Shown here: positions 42,870-50,795 of the stretch, piece after piece | How the letters are laid out: every line of letters begins with the position of its first letter | How positions within the stretch are numbered: the first letter of the stretch is position 1 | Source: Brasilonema sp. UFV-L1 | GTDB taxonomy: Bacteria > Cyanobacteriota > Cyanobacteriia > Cyanobacteriales > Nostocaceae | Reading direction: 5' to 3' | Assembly: GCF_012912105.1 (NCBI RefSeq) | Contig: NZ_QMEA01000051.1 | Location: 1 to 50,795, forward strand | Length of the DNA stretch: 50,795 bases | Translations under genes and position numbers: made by a program | The notes under the pieces: generated by a model | Seen by the model: only the letters and a program-made list of their open reading frames with translations | Database searches by the model: none | Told to the model about the DNA's origin: nothing

Positions 42870-43697
42870 ATGACTAATCCAACTGAGTTACTCAAACAGC
42901 GCTACGGAGTTGATGCTTTTGATCCAGAGATTCCTTGGAGTGACTGTATCACTACCTTACTGTCCCACCGTTCTGTGCGTGCTTATCTGGGCAAACCTTT
43001 ACCTTCAGGAACTCTAGAAACTTTAGTGGCGGCGGCGCAGTCGGCTGCGACTTCTTCTAATTTACAAACTTGGAGTGTAGTAGCTGTAGAAGAACCACAA
43101 CGCAAGGAAAAACTAGCGCAACTGGCGAATAATCAAGCACATATTCGCCAGTGTCCTCTGTTTTTGGTATGGTTAGCTGATTTGGCGCGACTGACGTATA
43201 TTGCTGAACATCGCGGACTACCCGATGAAGGTTTGGATTATTTGGAAATGTTTTTGATGGCGGTGGTAGATGCAGCAATAGCCGCACAAAACGCCGTGAT
43301 TGCAGCTGAATCTCTCGGTTTAGGAACGGTGTATATTGGTGCGATGCGGAATCGTCCGGAGGAAGTAGCACAGGTACTTGGTTTACCTCCCCATGTGTTT
43401 GCCGTCTTTGGACTGTGTGTAGGATATCCCGATCCAACAGCAAATACTGTAGTCAAGCCACGTCTACCACAATCAGTTGTTTTGCATCGAGAAACTTATC
43501 ATTTGGCAGAACAAGAGAACGGAATTGCCTTTTATAACCAACTCATGCAAAACTTTTATAATTCACAGCAGATGAATGTTCCCAGTGACAGTGACTGGTC
43601 AGAACATTCTGTCAAACGAGTTGCTTCTGCACGGTCCTTATCGGGACGGGATAGATTGCGCGAGGCGTTACAGAACCTTGGCTTTTTACTTCATTGA
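42870..43697 (+). CDS. NfsA-type nitroreductase-family NAD(P)H:flavin oxidoreductase
   Basis: The 275-residue flavoprotein has the FMN-binding HRSVRAYLGKPLP near the start, AAQSAATSSNLQTWSVVAVE, and GLGTVYIGAMRNRPEEVAQVLGLP, standard for NfsA/FRP-type enzymes. It ends with SGRDRLREALQNLGFLLH, the usual family tail. In sulfonate loci such an enzyme could supply reduced FMN to the LLM monooxygenase, by inference. The start is uncertain: TTG 42849 has AAGG close by, and ATG 42870 lies seven codons on. The stop codon TGA is formed by the first bases of the 78-bp element that follows. Confidence 0.85.
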   Translation: MTNPTELLKQRYGVDAFDPEIPWSDCITTLLSHRSVRAYLGKPLPSGTLETLVAAAQSAATSSNLQTWSVVAVEEPQRKEKLAQLANNQAHIRQCPLFLVWLADLARLTYIAEHRGLPDEGLDYLEMFLMAVVDAAIAAQNAVIAAESLGLGTVYIGAMRNRPEEVAQVLGLPPHVFAVFGLCVGYPDPTANTVVKPRLPQSVVLHRETYHLAEQENGIAFYNQLMQNFYNSQQMNVPSDSDWSEHSVKRVASARSLSGRDRLREALQNLGFLLH

Positions 43698-43771
43698 CAC
43701 TCTCATCGGCTTTTAGCCGATGAAATTCTTGCTAAGTCCTATGTCTTTTGGATATAGGGCTGGAGTGTCAA
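43694..43771. mobile_element. 78-bp PATE-like element with perfect 9-bp inverted ends
   Basis: It begins TTGACACTC and ends GAGTGTCAA, exact reverse complements. Two hairpins lie inside: CATCGGCT/AGCCGATG and one pairing AGTCCTATGTC with GGATATAGGGCT. Its end matches the solo end at 461-470 and resembles the tnpB element end at 33130, which suggests mobilisation by IS200/IS605-type machinery. Its first bases supply the stop codon of the nitroreductase gene. Confidence 0.65.
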
Positions 43772-43904
43772 GCAAGCCAAAATATACAAGTTCATTTGCA
43801 GTTTTTTGTAGTAAAAAATACGATAAATTTTGCCTTTCTAGCAATCTTTTTTTACAAAATGTACTTGCTTTTTTCCTGCAACTATGTCAAGATACAAAAA
43901 AAAA

Positions 43905-43930
43905 TACGGTTAACTAACTAATTTTCCGTA
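43905..43930. promoter_or_regulatory. 26-bp sulfur-region motif, site E (near-perfect dyad)
   Basis: AAAATACGG (43901-43909) and CCGTATTTT (43926-43934) are perfect 9-bp reverse complements; TACGG to CCGTA spans 26 bp as at site D. It lies about 268 bases before ssuB. Confidence 0.65.
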
Positions 43931-44197
43931 TTTTAATTTCCAAAATTAAACAAAAGAGGTTTAATCAAGTTTAAATGCTTGTATCTCTAAGTTCTTAAAC
44001 CATTGATATCTCAGTAGGGCGAAATGGTGTCTGTAGCTGTAGAAAAGATTTCGTTTCACCAAGTGTTGTTGCCCTGAAACTAGCAAGTTGTGTTTACCTA
44101 ACTCCAATAGAAAATCATTTAAATCTATTTTTGACTCACAACTAAGTAGTAATACTGCTGTGCTGATTGTAAGCTCTTTGTTCTGGAGGTTTTTGAC

Positions 44198-44977
44198 ATG
44201 AAATCTGAACAGCGTGGAATGTATTTAAGACTCGAAAGGTTAACAAAGTCCTTTGGAAGAAAAACAGTCTTGCACGGCATTGATTTGGACATATTGCCAG
44301 GAGAATTTGTAGCAATTGTCGGTCGCAGTGGATGTGGTAAAAGTACGATGCTACGCCTGATTGCTGGACTAGATGTGCCGAGTGGCGGCGGAGTGTTTTT
44401 GAATGGCGAGTCTCATCATCGGATTAATCCAGCGGTGCGGATGATGTTTCAAGACGCACGTCTGTTACCTTGGCAGCGAGTCTTGACAAATGTAGAGTTG
44501 GGTTTGGTAGGTTCCAACTCGAAAGTATACACCAAGCAAACTGCTTTGCAAGTTTTGCGTGAAGTTGGTTTAGAAGAGCGATCGCATGAATGGCCCGCCG
44601 TCCTTTCTGGGGGACAACGTCAACGGGTGGCGTTGGCAAGAGCGTTAGCAAGTAAGCCTTCTTTGTTGCTTCTAGATGAACCACTCGGAGCGTTAGACGC
44701 ACTGACTCGAATTGAGATGCAGCAATTAGTTGAGCGTTTATGGCAGGAGCAGGGCTTTACTGCAATATTAATTACCCATGATGTGGAAGAAGCAGTAGTA
44801 CTTGCAGACCGGGTGATCCTGATTGAAGACGGTCAAATTGGTATGGATGTTAACATTTCCTTACCACGTCCACGAGTGAGAGGAGATGCGGTATTTGCTC
44901 GGACTGTGGAAAGGATTTTAGACAGGGTGATGGGTAAACAGCAAAAGGATCAGGAATTGGTAGAGACTGTTCATTAG
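44198..44977 (+). CDS. ssuB: Sulfonate/taurine-type ABC transporter ATP-binding protein
   Basis: The 259-residue ATPase has every catalytic motif: Walker [10 protein letters not shown] (residues 42-50), Q-loop [11 protein letters not shown], signature [15 protein letters not shown] (137-150), Walker B LLLLDEP (156-162) and switch His in [10 protein letters not shown]. Sequence around the Q-loop and signature is that of the SsuB/NrtD/TauB subfamily. GGAGG at 44185-44189 precedes the ATG. It is the only ABC ATPase in the window and would power import for several binding proteins together with the permease at 49898. Confidence 0.92.
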   Translation: MKSEQRGMYLRLERLTKSFGRKTVLHGIDLDILPGEFVAIVGRSGCGKSTMLRLIAGLDVPSGGGVFLNGESHHRINPAVRMMFQDARLLPWQRVLTNVELGLVGSNSKVYTKQTALQVLREVGLEERSHEWPAVLSGGQRQRVALARALASKPSLLLLDEPLGALDALTRIEMQQLVERLWQEQGFTAILITHDVEEAVVLADRVILIEDGQIGMDVNISLPRPRVRGDAVFARTVERILDRVMGKQQKDQELVETVH

Positions 44978-45598
44978 TTTTTTAGCTAGTAACTACTAAC
45001 TTGGAGAAAACATTTTTTGGAAAGAAGAGAAACAGCCATAACAGTTTTTGCGGCTAAGGCTTTTGCCCTCGGTGTCGGGTTAAATATGATAACTGGCATT
45101 TTTGAAGTTATGGAAATTCAATCCACACTCAGCAAATATAACTTTGACCGTTACTGGCGTGACTAACGTACCTTGACTCTACACGACCCTGTAGATTACA
45201 AATTGCGCGACATTGGTAATTGGTGACTCAATGAAGAATTACCACTTATCACTCAGTATTCCAAAAGCACAAATTTCCACCACAGATTTCTCCTCTCCCT
45301 ATAAGCATAAGGTGGGCATTGCCCATCTTATATTTCTGATTTTTACTATAAGCCATCTTTAAAGATGAAGTCGCTTAAGTTCTCTTTATCAGTTATCAGT
45401 TATCAGTTTGAAGAAGTATTCAGTATTGCTGAATCCAGAATTCAGAATAGAAGAATCAATTAACTCTTTTATTCTGACCGGAGGCGGAGCGGCTGGTGGC
45501 TCCGCTCCTGACTCCTGACTCCTGACTCCTTCCCTGTTCACTGTTCACTGTTCACTGTTTTAAGGATTTAATAAGTTGTCATTATTATCACCATTATA
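44978..45598. other. Spacer with repeats and a possible gene relic
   Basis: From TTG 45018 a 48-codon frame reads FAAKAFALGVGLNMITGIFEVMEI and ends at 45163; it looks protein-like but I cannot assign it. Further on are a palindrome (45309-45329), heptamer arrays AGTTATC (45386-45410), ACTCCTG (45503-45530) and ACTGTTC (45534-45559). No gene is supported. Confidence 0.4.
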
Positions 45599-46693
45599 AT
45601 GCAAAACTTGAAAAAGAAGTTTGAACTCTGGAAGCGCCAACGCATCACTCGTCGTTACTTATTATTTGCTGTTGGTTACAGTATCGTACTATCTACTATC
45701 TTGTTTGGTTGTAGTAAATCAGCAAGTCAAATTCAGCAGCAAGAGCAAGCAGCCGCATCGAATACGAACCAAACGCAACCTGTCAAAAAAGTAGTACGAA
45801 TTGTGCGTTCTAAACAATTAACTGCACTTGCAGTTTTAGAAAAACAAGGTACTCTTGAAAAAAGATTAGAATCCCTTGGATATAGGCTAGAATGGCCAGA
45901 ATTTGCGGCTGGACCACAACAGCTAGAAGCCCTAAATGCAGGTGGACTTGATATTGCATCTACAGCCGAATCACCTCCTATTTTTTCACAAGCAGCTGGA
46001 GTACCCTTAGTTTATCTAGCAACGACTTCTGCTAATGCTAGATCAATTTCGCTTTTAGTTTCGGTCAAGTCTCCTATTAAGACCATTAAAGATTTAAAGG
46101 GTAAACGAATTGCTTTTCAAAAGGCATCTATAGGTCATTACCTCTTACTGAAAGCCTTGGAAAAAGAAGGTTTTAAACTGAGTGATGTTTCATCAGTTTA
46201 CCTACCACCACCAGATGCCAATGTAGCTTTTAGTCAAGGAAAAGTAGATGGTTGGTTTATCTGGGAACCATTTGTAACCAGAACTGAACAGAAGAAAATA
46301 GGTCGTGTTTTGATAGATGGTGAGAATCTAAGAGATACTGGAAACTTTTACTCGACAACAAGGCAGTTTTATCAAGAGCACCCAGAAGTCATCAAAGTTT
46401 TTTTAGAAGAACTCCAAAAAGCAGAAATCTGGGGTAAGAATAACCCGAAGAAAGTAGCACAATTACTGACTTCATTAACACAAATAGATGCACCTACACT
46501 AGAAAAAATGCATAGTAAATATGACTGGGATTTACGACCAATTACTGACAAAGTTATTGCTAAGCAACAAGAAGTGGCAGATAAATGGTATAGTCTGCAA
46601 CTAATACCGAAAAAAGTAAATGTACGAGACGGGTTTTTGACTCCTGAACAATATGCCGAAATTACTCCTAAGGAAGTGCTTGCTAAAAAGTAG
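45599..46693 (+). CDS. Sulfonate ABC transporter substrate-binding lipoprotein (SsuA type)
   Basis: The 364-residue protein has basic residues, a hydrophobic segment and a lipobox (LSTILFGCSK, Cys38). Binding-fold motifs include LEWPEFAAGPQQLEALNAGGLDIASTAESPPIFSQAAG, IAFQKASIGHYLLLKALEKEG and PPDANVAFSQGKVDGWFIWEPF. The core departs from its paralogues (STAESPPIF in place of YTGESPPIF), so it may bind a different sulfonate. It lies 183 bases upstream of the TauD-type dioxygenase. Confidence 0.88.
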   Translation: MQNLKKKFELWKRQRITRRYLLFAVGYSIVLSTILFGCSKSASQIQQQEQAAASNTNQTQPVKKVVRIVRSKQLTALAVLEKQGTLEKRLESLGYRLEWPEFAAGPQQLEALNAGGLDIASTAESPPIFSQAAGVPLVYLATTSANARSISLLVSVKSPIKTIKDLKGKRIAFQKASIGHYLLLKALEKEGFKLSDVSSVYLPPPDANVAFSQGKVDGWFIWEPFVTRTEQKKIGRVLIDGENLRDTGNFYSTTRQFYQEHPEVIKVFLEELQKAEIWGKNNPKKVAQLLTSLTQIDAPTLEKMHSKYDWDLRPITDKVIAKQQEVADKWYSLQLIPKKVNVRDGFLTPEQYAEITPKEVLAKK

Positions 46694-46876
46694 TGGTTCA
46701 TTGCATGAATATTGAGAAATAGTCAAATGTTCGACTTCTTGAAGTTGGAAATCTGACCAACACAAGCCCTCAGAATCCATCCAACAGACCAGTAGCAATT
46801 ATCATAAATAAAAAAATCAAATACAAAAATTTCTTCCTGCTCTTCCCAACTATCAATTTTTAACTAAAAGAAAATT

Positions 46877-47740
46877 ATGTCCACGTTAACTTTGACTGAA
46901 TTTAAAATCACTCCCCTTAATACACCTTTGGGAGCCGTAATTACTGGACTTGATGCTAGCCAATTAGTTGCACCCTTCGTCATCTTACAGTTAAAGCAAG
47001 CACTACGCGACTACCACATCTTAATTTTTAAAAATCAAAAGCTTACTGATGAGCAGTTATTGAATTTTGCCTTCTATTTTGGTTCTTTGTTTGTCCCACC
47101 AGATGACATCCCTGTGCTGGCTTCTCAACCAGGAGTTACTCCGGTAGTCATTCCTATTTCTAATCTTGATGGTGGTTATACAGGGACTGGAGAACTGGCT
47201 TTCCATTCCGATCACAAGTGGACTCCCTACCCTTCTAGTGGTTCGCTACTTTATGCTTTAGAAGTCCCAAGTCTTGGCGGAGATACTTATTGGTTGAATC
47301 TTAATTTGGCATACGAGACGTTAGATGATGCAACTAAAGAGCGGATTGCTGATTTGCAGTTGATTACTTACAATCCGTTTTTGGGAGACAGAAACGCGCC
47401 GCGCTCTAAGTATCGTTTGGATAAAAGTATTCCTCTTATTAGTCCTGTCTTTCCTCATCCTTTGGTACGGACGCATCCTGAAAGTGGCAAAAAGATTTTA
47501 TACCTAGACTATGACACAGAAGTAGAAATCGTGGGTTTAGAACCACAAGAAGGAGCAGAATTAATCGAACAGTTGCGTCAGCACCTCAATCAACCTCAGT
47601 TCTATTACAAACACAAATGGTCTGTGGGTGACATTGTTTACTGGGATAATCAGGCGACATTACATTACCGGGAAGCATTTGATCCGAATGAACGCCGAGT
47701 TATGAAGCGGGTGAGTTTAGCTGGAAGTCGTCCGTTTTGA
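46877..47740 (+). CDS. TauD/TfdA-family Fe(II)/2-oxoglutarate dioxygenase
   Basis: The 287-residue protein has the TauD metal triad H110-x-D112 (AFHSDHKW) and H263 (ATLHYREAF), with R274 or R278 as the 2-oxoglutarate Arg (NERRVMKRV). TauD itself oxidises taurine to sulfite and aminoacetaldehyde; the family also includes dioxygenases for other substrates, so taurine is likely rather than certain. The next binding-protein gene begins 12 bases after the stop, clearly one operon. Confidence 0.85.
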   Translation: MSTLTLTEFKITPLNTPLGAVITGLDASQLVAPFVILQLKQALRDYHILIFKNQKLTDEQLLNFAFYFGSLFVPPDDIPVLASQPGVTPVVIPISNLDGGYTGTGELAFHSDHKWTPYPSSGSLLYALEVPSLGGDTYWLNLNLAYETLDDATKERIADLQLITYNPFLGDRNAPRSKYRLDKSIPLISPVFPHPLVRTHPESGKKILYLDYDTEVEIVGLEPQEGAELIEQLRQHLNQPQFYYKHKWSVGDIVYWDNQATLHYREAFDPNERRVMKRVSLAGSRPF

Positions 47741-47752
47741 GGTGGGAGCAAA

Positions 47753-48928
47753 ATGATTGCAATTACAAGTTTACCTCGGAAACTCCAACACTCTGATTCT
47801 CTGTCGGGAAACTCTTCTATGTTCTGTGGACACGCACACGGTTCAGTACTGGAACCCTCAGGCGCTGGTTCACAGTTGCTTAAATTTAAGCGATCGCTCT
47901 CATCCATACCTTACTTACTGCTCATAGCAACTACCTTCACAAGTGGTGGTTCAAAAGCAAACAGCAATCCAAATCATCCAAATATCCAAAACCAAAACAC
48001 ACACAACACAAAAATTGAACAAATTTCCAGTGATTCTAAACAGAATTCCAAACAACAGACAGAAGTTCGTATTGGTTACCAAAAAGGAACAGCTTTTTTA
48101 AACATCATTAAAGCGAGAGGTAGTCTAGAAAAAAAATTTGCTCCTACAGGGGTGAATGTAAAATGGATTGAATTTGCTCAAGGACCTCCTATGATGGAGG
48201 CAATGAATGCCAATGCAATTGATATTGGGGTTGTAGGCGCACCTCCTCCTATCTTCGCCCAAGCAGCAGGTGTACCAGTTACCTATGTTGCTAGCAGTTT
48301 ACCTAATGGGAAAGGGCAGGTCATTTTAGTTAGAAAAAATTCTTCCATTCGGACGGTTGCTGATTTAAAAGGTAAAAAAGTAGCTGTCGGAAAAGGAACA
48401 GCAGGACATTATTTAATTGTCAAAGTGTTAGGTACAGCAAAGCTCACGCTTAACGAGATTCAGCCCGTTTACCTGTTACCTGCGGACGCTCGTGCTGCTT
48501 TTGAAGGAGGAAATGTTGATGCTTGGGTTACTTCCGATCCTCGTTATGCTGAAGCGGAACGGACAGGACAAGTACGTCTTCTTGCTAATGGAGCAAAAGT
48601 TGCAGAACAGCGTTCATACTTTATTGCCACTCGCTCTTTTGTTAGCAAAAATCCACAGTTGGTGAAAGCAATTATCGATGAACAGAAAAAAGACGAAGAG
48701 TGGGCAAAACGTAATAGGAAAGAAAGTGCAAAAATTTTGGAAACAGCAACGGGTGTTAAAGCTGAAAACTGGGAATGGACATTTGAAAGACGCCCTAATT
48801 TTGGTGTACTTTATATGAATAACCAAATTGTGAAAGAACAGCAGGAAATGGCAGACCTGTTTTTTCAACTCAAATTGATTCCTAAAACTGTACAAATTAA
48901 AGATGCTGTTTGGACTCCACAACCCTAA
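47753..48928 (+). CDS. SsuA-type substrate-binding protein without lipobox
   Basis: The 391-residue protein has an extended N terminus followed by a hydrophobic segment (SSIPYLLLIATTFTSGGSKA) and a long Asn/Gln-rich linker; no lipobox Cys is seen, so it may be a soluble periplasmic protein. The fold motifs are VRIGYQKGTAFLNIIKARG, VKWIEFAQGPPMMEAMNANAIDIGVVGAPPPIFAQAAG and VAVGKGTAGHYLIVKVLG. GGGAG precedes the ATG, 12 bases after the dioxygenase gene. Confidence 0.87.
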   Translation: MIAITSLPRKLQHSDSLSGNSSMFCGHAHGSVLEPSGAGSQLLKFKRSLSSIPYLLLIATTFTSGGSKANSNPNHPNIQNQNTHNTKIEQISSDSKQNSKQQTEVRIGYQKGTAFLNIIKARGSLEKKFAPTGVNVKWIEFAQGPPMMEAMNANAIDIGVVGAPPPIFAQAAGVPVTYVASSLPNGKGQVILVRKNSSIRTVADLKGKKVAVGKGTAGHYLIVKVLGTAKLTLNEIQPVYLLPADARAAFEGGNVDAWVTSDPRYAEAERTGQVRLLANGAKVAEQRSYFIATRSFVSKNPQLVKAIIDEQKKDEEWAKRNRKESAKILETATGVKAENWEWTFERRPNFGVLYMNNQIVKEQQEMADLFFQLKLIPKTVQIKDAVWTPQP

Positions 48929-48962
48929 AAAACTCAAGAAAATGTGATTTGGAACTCATGAA

Positions 48963-49772
48963 ATGACAACAATTCCTGCTTACGATCCAACATTATTTCA
49001 AGGTGCAGCTTGGCATTACGCCTGTTACAGACCTAAATATCCCCCTGTTTTATTTGATTTGCTGACACAAAAGTTTCAACTCAATGGTCAAGGGAGACTG
49101 CTAGACTTGGGTTGTGGTACTGGTTTGATTGCGATTGCTTTACGCGATGGCTTTACTGAAGTTATCGGTCTCGATCCCGACCCAGATATGCTTCAAGAAG
49201 CTCAACGACAAGCAGCAGCAGTAGGAGCACCAAATATCAGTTGGGTGCAAGACAGGGCAGAGAATATTTCTCTCGCTGTAGGTAAATTTCGTCTAGTAAC
49301 TATCGGACGTGCTTTTCATTGGATGCAGCGAGAACTAGTGCTGCAACGCATATATAATTTACTAACTAACGACGGTGGTCTTGCAATTCTCAAAACCCAC
49401 GAAGACCCTTGGAATAGTGATCATCCTTGGAAAAAAACAGCGATTTCCGTTGTCAAACGCTGGTTAGGTGAACAGCGACGCACAGGTCAAGGTGGCAAAG
49501 GTATTTGGCAACCACTAGAAGTTTCCCATGAGGAAATCTTAGCTAAGTCACCTTTCCCCCGTCAAGCCAAGTATGAAGTCAAATACCAACAATCTTGGAC
49601 AATAGACACATATCTTGGCTATCTCTACTCTACAGCTTTCTGTCTACCATCTTTTTTAGGAGAAAACCGCGAGAAATTTGAGGCTGATTTAAGAGAATCT
49701 CTTCTGTGGGTCGAACCCTCTGGAAAGTTTAGCGAAGAGTTACCTATCACTGTGCTTGCTGCTTGGAAATAG
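48963..49772 (+). CDS. Class I SAM-dependent methyltransferase
   Basis: The 269-residue protein contains the SAM loop LLDLGCGTGLIAIAL at about residues 46-60 and IGLDPDPDMLQEA, then VTIGRAFHWM, a pattern of the Methyltransf_11/25 group seen in trans-aconitate- or UbiE-like enzymes. The ATG follows the binding-protein gene by 34 bases, so it is in the same operon, and the permease gene comes next. The substrate is unknown; it is not closely similar to the methyltransferase at 18759. Confidence 0.82.
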   Translation: MTTIPAYDPTLFQGAAWHYACYRPKYPPVLFDLLTQKFQLNGQGRLLDLGCGTGLIAIALRDGFTEVIGLDPDPDMLQEAQRQAAAVGAPNISWVQDRAENISLAVGKFRLVTIGRAFHWMQRELVLQRIYNLLTNDGGLAILKTHEDPWNSDHPWKKTAISVVKRWLGEQRRTGQGGKGIWQPLEVSHEEILAKSPFPRQAKYEVKYQQSWTIDTYLGYLYSTAFCLPSFLGENREKFEADLRESLLWVEPSGKFSEELPITVLAAWK

Positions 49773-49897
49773 TTTTAAAATAGGTGTTGCACAATGCCTC
49801 CAATTTTAAATCCTTTTTGATAATTTAATAGCAAATCAGAGTTATCTCAACCACGACTAAGCATCTCATAAAAAAATAATAAGGTTTACAAAAATAT

Positions 49898-50743
49898 ATG
49901 AAAATTATCTTCTCTACTTCTAGCTCTTTTCGAGCAAAGCATATGAAAAAAAACGAATTCCTCTTGAAATTGTCTAAGAATCGTCAAGTTCAGTCACTCA
50001 TTCCTTGGATAGTACCTATATTAATCATCATCTTATGGCAGTTATTCTCTTCTATTGGCTTAATTCCTACAAGAATTTTACCTGCACCTTTAGGTGTTTT
50101 TGATGCTGCCATTAATCTAGCTCAAACAGGCGAACTATTTAGAAATATTGGTATCAGTGCAACACGAGCAGTAACTGGTTTTTTAGTTGGAGGGAGTATT
50201 GGATTTGGTTTAGGACTACTTAATGGCATTTCTCCCATAGCTGAAAAATTGTTAGATACCTCTCTTCAAATGCTCCGTAATATTCCCAATTTAGCATTAA
50301 TTCCCTTGGTAATTTTGTGGTTTGGGATTGGAGATGAAGCGAGATTATTTCTTGTTGCTTTAGGTGTAATGTTTCCTATTTATTTAAATACTTTTCACGG
50401 AATTCGTAGCGTCGATCCGGGATTGATTGAAATGGGAAAAATCTACGGTTTAAATGCTTGGGGTTTGTTTTGGCGGATTATTTTACCAGGAGCAATGTCT
50501 TCTATTTTGGTGGGTGTGCGTTTTTCGTTAGGGATTATGTGGCTAACACTCATCGTTGCTGAAACTATTGCAGCTGATTCTGGTATTGGTTATATGGCAA
50601 TGAACGCCAGAGAATTTATGCAAACCGATGTGGTAGTTCTGAGTATCTTACTATATGCTCTATTTGGCAAGCTAGCAGATGTCATTGCTAGAGCCTTAGA
50701 AAATTACTGGTTGCAGTGGAATCCTAGTTATTTGAAGAGTTAG
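49898..50743 (+). CDS. ssuC: Sulfonate/taurine-type ABC transporter permease
   Basis: The 281-residue inner-membrane protein has about six hydrophobic helices (from LIPWIVPILIIILWQLFSSIG onward) and the ABC permease EAA loop at KIYGLNAWGLFWRIILPGAMSSILVGVR. This is the SsuC/TauC type and should pair with the ATPase at 44198. The ATG at 49898 gives a short N-terminal extension; an alternative ATG lies at 49943, before KKNEFLLKL. It is the only permease in the window although five binding proteins are present. Confidence 0.9.
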   Translation: MKIIFSTSSSFRAKHMKKNEFLLKLSKNRQVQSLIPWIVPILIIILWQLFSSIGLIPTRILPAPLGVFDAAINLAQTGELFRNIGISATRAVTGFLVGGSIGFGLGLLNGISPIAEKLLDTSLQMLRNIPNLALIPLVILWFGIGDEARLFLVALGVMFPIYLNTFHGIRSVDPGLIEMGKIYGLNAWGLFWRIILPGAMSSILVGVRFSLGIMWLTLIVAETIAADSGIGYMAMNAREFMQTDVVVLSILLYALFGKLADVIARALENYWLQWNPSYLKS

Positions 50744-50759
50744 GAAGTAAATCGTTTTG

Positions 50760-50795
50760 ATGGATCAACTCACATCTTGCACCTGGAAATATGAA
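50760..50795 (+). CDS. Possible start of next gene, cut by window end
   Basis: After GGAAG at about 50743 an ATG opens a frame of 12 codons (MDQLTSCTWKYE) to the edge. It is too short to identify and could be chance. Confidence 0.2.
   Translation, partial: MDQLTSCTWKYE

Overview
The window looks like chromosomal DNA from a filamentous, probably heterocystous (Nostocales-type) cyanobacterium. The evidence is many GCGATCGC (HIP1-like) octamers, heptamer tandem repeats between genes, dense families of small palindromic intergenic repeats, and proteins of cyanobacterial type (SLH/OprB porin, NHLM-type HlyD, exported Nostoc-like small protein). No tRNA, rRNA, CRISPR array or replication origin was seen.

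Layout. 1-2000: a double-glycine leader peptide gene facing a bacteriocin-type HlyD export protein. 2000-3050: repeat-filled spacer. 3055-8640: accessory enzymes (arylsulfotransferase-like, GST, CmcJ-like oxygenase, a GC-rich O-methyltransferase, a GNAT relic with a MITE, quinone oxidoreductase, a truncated SDR). 8640-10530: a tnpB element with a divergent ribbon-helix-helix gene, a nested palindrome and a truncated TauE/SafE permease. 10539-18440: TetR and an exported protein, an FAD-protein/persulfide-dioxygenase fusion, a FosX-like protein lacking one metal ligand, Mrp, a broken oxygenase, HigA and a HEAT-repeat protein. 18440-50795: a large organosulfur (sulfonate-type) acquisition region.

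The organosulfur region holds five SsuA/TauA-type binding proteins, one ABC ATPase (ssuB), one permease (ssuC), an outer-membrane porin, an LLM flavin monooxygenase paired with a putative diiron protein, a nitroreductase-type flavoprotein, a TauD-type dioxygenase, and two copies of an AprA-like flavoprotein with a small 2[4Fe-4S] ferredoxin. The probable logic is: porin lets the compound into the periplasm, several binding proteins with different specificities feed one SsuBC channel, and flavin-, Fe(II)- or flavoprotein/ferredoxin-dependent enzymes release or process sulfur. The Tat-exported haloperoxidase-like protein and the persulfide dioxygenase fusion may belong to the same physiology.

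The most interesting new signal is regulatory. A motif TAC(G/T)(G/T)-N16-C(C/A)GT(A/T), always 26 bp long, lies upstream of six transcription units in this region, with two near-perfect dyads (38103-38128 and 43905-43930). It suggests an undescribed sulfur-responsive regulon. The window is also a record of gene decay: an MFS gene is split by a tnpB insertion whose borders can be resolved to the base, an EamA transporter is frameshifted by a small repeat, and SDR, TauE, ArgJ, GNAT, 2OG-oxygenase and D-2-hydroxyacid dehydrogenase relics are present.
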